Of a stretch of DNA of 64,000 bases, positions 58,051-64,000 are shown one piece after another. Origin of the DNA: Xenorhabdus griffiniae (lineage in GTDB: Bacteria; Pseudomonadota; Gammaproteobacteria; Enterobacterales; Enterobacteriaceae); assembly GCF_015163655.1 (NCBI RefSeq), contig NZ_JADEUF010000001.1, forward strand, positions 81,078-145,077. Direction: 5' to 3'. Position 1 is the stretch's first letter, and each line of letters begins with the position of its first letter. The position numbers and the translations under genes are program-made. The notes beneath the pieces were generated by a model. That model had not been told where the DNA came from, ran no database searches, and saw nothing but the letters and a program-made list of their open reading frames with translations.

Positions 58051-58130
58051 TTTGCACGCTCGACATATAAAAATTCTAGCGCGCAACTAGCCAACGAAGA
58101 AAGTGATTTACTTCACACTAATAAACAACA

Positions 58131-58178
58131 GGATTGAAAATCCCCGTGTCGGTGGTTCGATTCCGCCTCCGGGCACCA
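58131..58178 (+). other. tRNA-Phe 3' end: attachment site
   Basis: 48 bp from GGATTGAAAATCCCC (GAA anticodon arm) through the T-arm GGTGGTTCGATTCCGCC to CCGGGCACCA, i.e. the 3' two-thirds of a tRNA-Phe gene. The 5' part does not match (ACAACA before GGATTG), so this is a duplicated att copy and not a whole tRNA. It separates parA of the ICE from the P4-type integrase of the next island. Confidence 0.87.
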
Positions 58179-58343
58179 CTTCAACTTCCAGTGAAGTCCA
58201 GCCCAGTCAAACATTTCGTATCAAATCCAGCAAAATCAACACTTGTATCTGTTTCTACGTCTAGTTTCGTCTGTTGCAATCAAGATGCAGCGAAGGGCAT
58301 AATTCGGGGCACTTACCGTTCGATTAAAGGAATGCCCTTAATA

Positions 58344-59615
58344 ATGAAACTAAACGCACGACAAATCGAAACTGCCAAACCCAAAGAAAAAACCTACAAA
58401 CTCGCCGATGGCGGCGGTCTTTATTTAGAAGTCACAGCACGCGGCTCAAAATACTGGCGTATGAAGTATTACCGCCCCACCGATAAAAAAGAAGACCGTC
58501 TGGCATTTGGCGTCTATCCGGCAGTATCGTTAGCCGATGCCCGCGCTAAACGCGATGAAGCCAAAAAGCTGATGGCACAAGGCATTGATCCCAAGGCTGA
58601 GAAACGCGGTGCGCCCTCGCCTGCCAAAGTGAATACCTTTGAACAGGTCGCCCGTGCATGGCACGCCAGTAACAAACGCTGGAGCGACAGCCACCGTCAA
58701 AAAGTGCTGCGCAGCCTTGAGCAATACATTTTCCCCCATATCGGCGCTCGCGATATTACCACACTCCGCACCAGCCAGTTGTTAGCGCCAGTCAAAGCCA
58801 TTGATGAACAGGGTAAACACGATATCGCCCAGCGCCTGCGACAGCGTGTTACTGCCATCATGCGCTATGCCGTCCAGAATGACATTCTAGAATCTAACCC
58901 GGCTAATGATATGGCAGGCGCACTCACCACTACAAAATCCCGCCATCACCCTGCCCTGCCCCATGAATACTTGCCTGACCTCCTGAACCGATTATCAGCT
59001 TATCGTGGGCGCTTGCTGACCAAGATCGCCGTAGAACTGGCGCTGCTGACGTTTGTCCGCTCCAGTGAGCTGCGATTTGCCCGCTGGCAGGAAATCGACC
59101 TTGACAACGCGGTCTGGAAAATTCCCGCTACACGAAAACCCATCAAAGGTGTTCGCTTTTCTGAGCGCGGCATGAAAATGAAAACTGAGCATATTGTGCC
59201 CCTGAGCCGTCAAGCGGTCTCGTTATTCAAAGATTTGCACGTACTAAGTGGAAACTGCGAAGTTGTGTTTCCCTGTGATCATGATTCTGCAAAAGTCATG
59301 AGTGAAAACACCGTTAATAGCGCGTTACGCAATATGGGCTACGACACCCAGACCGACGTCTGTGGACATGGATTCCGCACAATGGCGCGCGGTGCAATGG
59401 GTGAATCTGGCCTGTGGAGCGATGACGCCATCGAGCGCCAGCTCAGTCATATCGAACGCAACAACGTCCGGGCAGCCTATATTCACACCTCTAAGCATCT
59501 GGACGAACGGCGGCTGATGGTGCAGTGGTGGGCGGATTATCTGGATGCCAACCGGGAAAAATCCATCACGCCCTACGACTTCGCCAAACCGCTGCGTGGC
59601 AGAAAAAACCGCTAG
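58344..59615 (+). CDS. int: P4-type tyrosine integrase
   Basis: 423 aa. N-terminal arm-binding region MKLNARQIETAKPKEKTYKL ADGGGLYLEV-type start of P4 integrases (shown in part), then YPAVSLADARAKRDEAKKL. Catalytic Arg in TFVRSSELRFARW, H-x-x-R box CGHGFRTMARG, QLSHIERNNVRAAYIH with the nucleophile Tyr. ATG 58344 follows AAAGGA. It lies 166 nt from the tRNA-Phe att and probably integrates the second island there. Confidence 0.93.
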   Translation: MKLNARQIETAKPKEKTYKLADGGGLYLEVTARGSKYWRMKYYRPTDKKEDRLAFGVYPAVSLADARAKRDEAKKLMAQGIDPKAEKRGAPSPAKVNTFEQVARAWHASNKRWSDSHRQKVLRSLEQYIFPHIGARDITTLRTSQLLAPVKAIDEQGKHDIAQRLRQRVTAIMRYAVQNDILESNPANDMAGALTTTKSRHHPALPHEYLPDLLNRLSAYRGRLLTKIAVELALLTFVRSSELRFARWQEIDLDNAVWKIPATRKPIKGVRFSERGMKMKTEHIVPLSRQAVSLFKDLHVLSGNCEVVFPCDHDSAKVMSENTVNSALRNMGYDTQTDVCGHGFRTMARGAMGESGLWSDDAIERQLSHIERNNVRAAYIHTSKHLDERRLMVQWWADYLDANREKSITPYDFAKPLRGRKNR

Positions 59616-59754
59616 TACAATTTGCAACCCGTTAATTTTCATCGGGAGAAAAACAATTAACGCTGTTCATTGTGTCTTGCATTTTAAATAATCCGCCTGT
59701 CATCAAGCAACGTCTACGATGAGCGCTCAGGGACTCGGTAACAGGAGAATTAAT

Positions 59755-59961
59755 ATGACAGTGACAGCATTGAAAACAAATCTGATTCGTTTGCCGGAAG
59801 TGCAGCGCAGAACAGGTTATAGCAAAGCGTGGATCTACAAACTGATTAGCGACGGAGCATTCCCGCAGCAAGTTAAAATCGGCCCGCGTTCAGTGGCCTT
59901 TATTGAATCGGAAATTGATGACTGGATCGCCCAGCGTATCGCGGCATCACGGGCGGCATAA
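59755..59961 (+). CDS. alpA: AlpA-family transcriptional regulator / excisionase
   Basis: 68 aa with the AlpA motif LIRLPEVQRRTGYSKAWIYK, LISDGAFPQQVKIGPRSVAF and SEIDDWIAQRI. AGGAG 7 nt before ATG. Small MerR-like winged helix protein which in satellites activates or assists integrase function and excision. Located between int and the primase, as in P4-like satellites. Confidence 0.92.
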   Translation: MTVTALKTNLIRLPEVQRRTGYSKAWIYKLISDGAFPQQVKIGPRSVAFIESEIDDWIAQRIAASRAA

Positions 59962-60070
59962 CACAGAAAAGAATATGACATAAGAAACGTACTATAAAAC
60001 ACAACGCCCCAGTGTGGTAGGACACATCTGAGGCGTTTCACCAACAACCATTAAGCAAGGTAAAAAAATT

Positions 60071-62176
60071 ATGGCTGACACACAGCATACCCAAACTCGC
60101 CCCAAATTTACAGCCCCAAAAATATCGGGCAATCAAAAACCCCTTGATCTTATCCAAACCGTGAAAACCTCCGCCATGTATTCCTGGGCAAATCTGCTTC
60201 CTGCGTGTGGTATTGATATTCCGGCAAAGGGAAAACATGGCGCTTGCCCTGTCTGTGGCGGTACTGACCGTTTTCACTTTATCGACGATCACCATCATGG
60301 AAACTGGCATTGCCGCCAGTGTGACGCCCCAAACTATGGTGATGGACTGGATTTAGTGGCAAAAACCAAAGGGATCTCCATCACTGAGGCAGCTAAAGTT
60401 GTCGCTAATGTGCTGGCGCTACCTTTGCCAGAATCCAAGCCAGCCAAAGAAACCCATTATCCAACCCAGCCGATTGCTGAAAGAGTGGCGGCACTGATGG
60501 CGCAAACTGTCGCCGGGCAATCGCCCTATCTGGCTGCAAAGGGGCTGCAACACCTTGATCAGCAACTACTGTTCGATAATTCGACTGTGCTGGCACTGAC
60601 AGCACTGGATAAAAAAGTCGCAGGTGCGCAGATCATCAAACCCAATGGCGAGAAAAAATACTTCCCCGGCAGCCAGACAAAAGGGGCGTTTATTCCCGTG
60701 TCAGAGCTAGAAGCGCACCCCGACACAGTGATTATTACCGAAGGTTACGCCACAGCACTCACGGTTAACCAGCTCTATAAAGGTACAGTTCTGGCGGCAC
60801 TGGATGCAGGTAATTTGTATTCTGTTGCCAAAGCCGTTCGGGAACGGTGGCCGGACGCGAAAATCATTATTGCAGCGGATAATGACTGGCATCTTCCCGG
60901 CGAGTTGGATAAGCACGGTAAACCCAAAGTGAATATCGGCAAGATCTCGGCAGAAAAAGCGGCTATTGCGGTGAATGGTTGGATCACGTTACCACCGGAT
61001 GCTGTCAAAGCCGATTGGGATGATTATCGCCAGCATTATGGTATTGAGGCAGCAAAGCAAGCATTCAGTCAGGGTTTGTATCAGGTGGGGAAATCAATGA
61101 ACAGTTACGCAACAGAAAACCGCAATTATCACAATGTTGAAACGCTTTATCCGCAGCGTAAGACAAAGTTACCCCTATCCGTTGGCTCAGAAGGCTTTGA
61201 TGCGCAATTGGATTATGTTGTTAAAGGCATTATTCCGGCAAATTCCCTGTGCAGCATTTACGGGGCGAGCGGGTCATATAAGAGTTTTCTGGCAGGCGCA
61301 TGGGGCTGTCATATTGCCACGGGTAAGGCATGGGCAGGGAAAGCGGTTGCTCAGGGTTCTGTACTGTATGTTGTTGGTGAAGGCGGGATCGGTGTACCCC
61401 GACGCATCAAAGCATGGGAAATCGTCAACGGTCAGGTGGTTAAAAATATGTATCTGATCAATACCCCGGTATTTCCGGCCTCACCTGCCGAAGTGCATGA
61501 ACTGGTGATTGCCGCCCAGCAAGTTGAGTCTGAAACAGGCGAACCGGTACGCCTGATTATTCTGGACACTCTCGCCCGTTGTTTTGGTGGCGCTGATGAA
61601 AATGATTCTAAAGATATGGGTGCGTTTGTCCGGGGCTGTGACGAACTGAAAGCCAAAACAGGGGCAAGCATTCTCGTGGTTCACCATTCCGGCAAAGATG
61701 AAAGCAAGGGCGCAAGGGGTTCCAGTGCCTTTCGTGCTGCGCTGGATGTTGAATATCGGATCAGCCGGGAAGGAAAAAAAGGCGGTGCGCTGGTTATGAC
61801 CTGCACCAAAATGAAAGATGCCGAAGAGCCGGAAACCAAAGCCTATGACATGCGTGTAGTTGAACTTTTTACCGATAAAGACGGTGAGGATATTACATCA
61901 CTGGTTCTGGTTGACCGACCGCGTGATCCGGTTGAGGAGGAGGACATCGGGCATGTCTCCAATAAAACCGATAACCATACAGCATTATGGCAGTGTATTC
62001 GGTCACGTACCGCCCTGAAAGAGCCTTGTAGCATTGCCCTTGTCCGTGACGATTTAAAAGCAATTGGGGTGAATGTGAAGAATTTCAGCCGTTGGTTAAC
62101 CAAGTTAGAGCAAGACGGACTGATTGCCCGTAACGGGCAGGAACTCACCATCATTAACCAGAACAATGAAGATTAA
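60071..62176 (+). CDS. P4-alpha-like primase with RepA-type helicase domain
   Basis: 701-aa replication protein. N-terminal zinc ribbon (HGACPVCGGTDRFHF ... CRQCDAP, about residues 56-86), Toprim primase core (VIITEGYATALTVNQL, about 222; KIIIAADNDWHL, about 264), then a RecA/RepA-like ATPase with Walker A SIYGASGSYKSFLAG (about 396), LIILDTLARCFGG (about 497) and ILVVHHSGKDESKGARGSS. A winged-helix tail ends the chain. Fusion of primase and helicase is typical for P4-like islands. The iteron cluster directly after it is its likely origin. Confidence 0.92.
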   Translation: MADTQHTQTRPKFTAPKISGNQKPLDLIQTVKTSAMYSWANLLPACGIDIPAKGKHGACPVCGGTDRFHFIDDHHHGNWHCRQCDAPNYGDGLDLVAKTKGISITEAAKVVANVLALPLPESKPAKETHYPTQPIAERVAALMAQTVAGQSPYLAAKGLQHLDQQLLFDNSTVLALTALDKKVAGAQIIKPNGEKKYFPGSQTKGAFIPVSELEAHPDTVIITEGYATALTVNQLYKGTVLAALDAGNLYSVAKAVRERWPDAKIIIAADNDWHLPGELDKHGKPKVNIGKISAEKAAIAVNGWITLPPDAVKADWDDYRQHYGIEAAKQAFSQGLYQVGKSMNSYATENRNYHNVETLYPQRKTKLPLSVGSEGFDAQLDYVVKGIIPANSLCSIYGASGSYKSFLAGAWGCHIATGKAWAGKAVAQGSVLYVVGEGGIGVPRRIKAWEIVNGQVVKNMYLINTPVFPASPAEVHELVIAAQQVESETGEPVRLIILDTLARCFGGADENDSKDMGAFVRGCDELKAKTGASILVVHHSGKDESKGARGSSAFRAALDVEYRISREGKKGGALVMTCTKMKDAEEPETKAYDMRVVELFTDKDGEDITSLVLVDRPRDPVEEEDIGHVSNKTDNHTALWQCIRSRTALKEPCSIALVRDDLKAIGVNVKNFSRWLTKLEQDGLIARNGQELTIINQNNED

Positions 62177-62178
62177 AA

Positions 62179-62375
62179 AGTGAGTAAAAAAGTGAGGAGC
62201 GGTGAGGAAAGGAAATTTGTGCCTCACCAAATTCCTCACTTTTTTCGCATATATACGGAAAAAGTGAGGAGCATAAAACATATTGATTTTTAAGGATAAA
62301 AAACATCAATTCCTCACCTGTTTTTGCAGTGAGGAAAATAAAAAGTGAGGAGAAAAATGAGGAATGGGTGAGGAA
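62179..62375. repeat. iteron cluster, candidate replication origin
   Basis: About ten copies of TGAGGA within 200 nt, mostly as AGTGAGGA or GGTGAGGA. Plus-orientation copies lie near 62191, 62201, 62263, 62328, 62344, 62357 and 62367; inverted copies near 62222, 62232 and 62311. They immediately follow the primase-helicase gene. P4 similarly has short iterons bound by its alpha protein. No open frame here. Confidence 0.65.
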
Positions 62376-62507
62376 AAATCTTTTCTGGCAAGTGTTTTTT
62401 AGGATCTCTAATTTATCTGGCTAATACATTAGCCAGATAAATCAGAGAAGACAAGCGCAGCGCGTCAGTGTTGCCCCCCTAAATCCGCTAAAATAATTGT
62501 CACCTCA

Positions 62508-62771
62508 TTAAGCGAGAAATTCTTTCTGGCTGGCAATCAATTTTGCACCACATGCTGTATGCATGCCCTCTAATGCGATAGGTCTTCCTTGATGTTTTAA
62601 GTCATCACTACCTTCCACAATAGGAAAACTCCCTTTACATTTTGGACAAGTCACTAAGTCACCTTTGGCTGTAATAGGGACTCCTTGATAAACATAATTA
62701 TCAATAGCAGTGATGACCTTGCCACCATGATCTGTTGCATCGTTTAATCGGATAACTGCTTTACCAGCCAT
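62508..62771 (-). CDS. PAAR-domain protein
   Basis: 87 aa, with the PAAR pattern: AVIRLNDATDHGGKVITA, PITAKGDLVTCPKCKGS, then ALEGMHTACGAKLIASQ. PAAR proteins form the sharp tip of the type VI secretion spike and carry effectors. This one has no fused toxin. It is 2 nt past the Imm52-like gene and convergent with the iteron region. It probably delivers, or once delivered, the Tox-REase-5-type toxin nearby. Confidence 0.9.
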   Translation of the reverse strand: MAGKAVIRLNDATDHGGKVITAIDNYVYQGVPITAKGDLVTCPKCKGSFPIVEGSDDLKHQGRPIALEGMHTACGAKLIASQKEFLA

Positions 62772-62773
62772 AT

Positions 62774-63514
62774 TTATACCTCAGAGTATAATGGTAATAA
62801 TCCTAAGTCCCGTAGACAGATTTCAATATCATTAGCTTTATTGATATGGTTTTGGTTTCCGATGTCAAAAATCTCTTTTGTCGTAATAAGTAACGAGCCT
62901 TTTTCACCATCTTTATCGGTAATGGGTATTATTTCTTCTGCCATTGGAACTAAGGAATAATCTATTTCTATTGGTAAATAAAGCATCCAGCCTGCATGTA
63001 TTCTATCTGGAAAAACTTGCTTTTGTTTTAAAGAATAACCTTTGATATCCGTCATGATGAATGGAGAGCATCTCTGCGAAATCAAATTTTTTATAAAGTC
63101 AATAAATCTTGATAAATTGAATTTTTCTTTTTCAAGAGTAAGGTTAATAGATATATTGGTTTTTCCTAATCTATTCGGATTTGAATAAACATCATCTCGA
63201 CACATATACATGATAGTATTTTTTTGCTTCACATCCCCAGGGGCATCAAATAACGTTTTTATTATGGACTTCATATTTTTATCAAAATCTTTTTTATACC
63301 ATTCAATGGCATAATCAGTTAATCCATTTTCATTAAACACATTATTTTCTTGAATTTCTTTTAAAGTATACCCCGGCAAATGCCAACCACTTGAACTATT
63401 ACTAAGTTTATTGATTTCTTTCATTATCTGATACGTATCAGATAATACTAATTCAGGTGTTATTCCCTCTCTAAGATCATAAAATAGTTTCATTCTTGGA
63501 TGTATAAATGACAT
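62774..63514 (-). CDS. Imm52-like immunity protein
   Basis: 246 aa from ATG 63514 (AAGGG upstream). Soluble; MKLFYDLREGITPELVLSDT, IHAGWMLYLPIEIDYSLVP and ITDKDGEKGSLLITTKEIFD resemble the Imm52 group of polymorphic-toxin immunity proteins, which pair with Tox-REase-5 toxins. The toxin-type gene directly precedes it, supporting the pairing. Family call is by eye. Confidence 0.72.
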   Translation of the reverse strand: MSFIHPRMKLFYDLREGITPELVLSDTYQIMKEINKLSNSSSGWHLPGYTLKEIQENNVFNENGLTDYAIEWYKKDFDKNMKSIIKTLFDAPGDVKQKNTIMYMCRDDVYSNPNRLGKTNISINLTLEKEKFNLSRFIDFIKNLISQRCSPFIMTDIKGYSLKQKQVFPDRIHAGWMLYLPIEIDYSLVPMAEEIIPITDKDGEKGSLLITTKEIFDIGNQNHINKANDIEICLRDLGLLPLYSEV

Positions 63515-63540
63515 GTTTAAAACCCTTTTAAATTTTATTA

Positions 63541-63906
63541 TCAAGACATTAGTGTGTTAAATGTTATAATATTAGTGAATCCGAAAGAAGAAAAAGCCCC
63601 AGTAAAATATATATAAGAAATTGGCTGTAAAAAATGCCAATGGGACTTTGGGATACTATTTAATGAAGTGCATACTTCATTTTGTCTACTAGCTTGCGAA
63701 ATCATACTTTCAAGTCCAGTCATATCTGTCGGTTTTTTTCTAAAGTGTTCATAAAACCACTTAGGTTCACCATCTTCGAAGAATTGATCATATTTAGCCT
63801 TAGCCTCAAGAAATAAACATTTACCCGGTTTCCAACCATCAAAATTTACACTTTGGCATAGCCATGTTTCAATTAAGTTTAATTCAGGATTATATACCAA
63901 TCTCAC
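63541..63906 (-). CDS. Tox-REase-5-like toxin domain, apparently orphaned
   Basis: 121 aa from GTG 63906. ETWLCQSVNFDGWKPGKCLF then LEAKAKYDQFFEDGEPKWFY, MISQASRQNEVCTSLN and WHFLQPISYIYF are typical of the restriction-endonuclease-fold toxin 5 group; E and K of LEAK are likely catalytic. There is an in-frame TAA about 30 nt upstream and no delivery domain, so the product is only a C-terminal toxin tip. It is probably an orphan cassette from a PAAR- or VgrG-fused effector. Confidence 0.75.
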   Translation of the reverse strand: MRLVYNPELNLIETWLCQSVNFDGWKPGKCLFLEAKAKYDQFFEDGEPKWFYEHFRKKPTDMTGLESMISQASRQNEVCTSLNSIPKSHWHFLQPISYIYFTGAFSSFGFTNIITFNTLMS

Positions 63907-64000
63907 TTCAAGATGATGGTTTTAAAATCTGGAAATTATCAGTCAGTCGAGTCGTCAATTCTTTTGCTTTTTCTGGCAAAGTGACATGAAAAAAGTGACG

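Noticed and set aside
58131..58178. Complete tRNA-Phe gene
   Set aside because: The 5' third of the tRNA does not match upstream of GGATTG; only the 3' part is present.
58134..58343. Integrase N-terminal extension across the att site
   Set aside because: The open frame is fortuitous; P4 integrases start at MKLN- or MALT-like residues, here at 58344.
59632..59871. 79-codon minus-strand frame over alpA
   Set aside because: Antisense shadow of a well-supported AlpA gene.

Overview
The window is mostly one AT-rich integrative conjugative element (ICE) of the SPI-7 / PFGI-1 / ICEHin1056 family (genomic-island type IV secretion), read almost entirely from the minus strand, followed by the start of a second, visibly GC-richer island. 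The gene style, a tRNA-Phe attachment site, a Xenorhabdus/Yersinia/Erwinia-type (XYE) RiPP cluster and a PAAR/toxin/immunity set suggest a Morganellaceae-like enterobacterium such as Xenorhabdus or Photorhabdus. This is inferred from sequence style only; no database search was possible.

Layout. 1-5.8 kb: UvrD-like helicase, small unknown proteins, an SGNH hydrolase coupled to a tyrosine recombinase. 5.8-7.8 kb: a structured non-coding stretch, a ccdAB toxin-antitoxin pair and a membrane protein. 8.0-15.2 kb: a cyclophane-type RiPP cluster with three double-glycine precursor peptides (two too short for ordinary ORF calling), a radical SAM/SPASM maturase, HlyD and C39-ABC exporters, an aspartic protease and a decayed copy of that protease. 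15.35-41.1 kb: a complete-looking GI-type T4SS, broken by two cargo inserts: an autotransporter (20.2-22.6 kb) and a resolvase/Cro/pilin-like islet partly on the plus strand (31.0-34.5 kb). 41.5-58.05 kb: replication, single-strand DNA and partition module (ssb, STY4534-type, topB, TIGR03761, STY4528-type, DUF2857, parB, dnaB, parA). 58.13 kb: tRNA-Phe 3' end (att). 58.3-62.4 kb: P4-type integrase, AlpA, primase-helicase and an iteron cluster. 62.5-63.9 kb: PAAR, Imm52-like and Tox-REase-5-like genes. The relaxase and the main tRNA-Phe integrase of the ICE are not in the window and probably lie beyond its left edge.

Most notable: (1) three dispersed ~195-bp copies of a tandem-pseudoknot element, at 3994-4190, 6521-6716 and 46138-46330, which I identify as the STAXI motif. 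Stem covariation across six units is clear, and every non-Watson-Crick position I found is C-A on the plus strand, hence G-U on the minus strand, which fixes the functional strand as that of the downstream genes. (2) The three-precursor XYE RiPP cluster carried by the ICE. (3) A 28-bp inverted repeat plus conserved leader shared by the autotransporter gene, a pilin-like gene 10 kb away and a decayed pilin-like start, suggesting a small surface-protein regulon inside the T4SS region.
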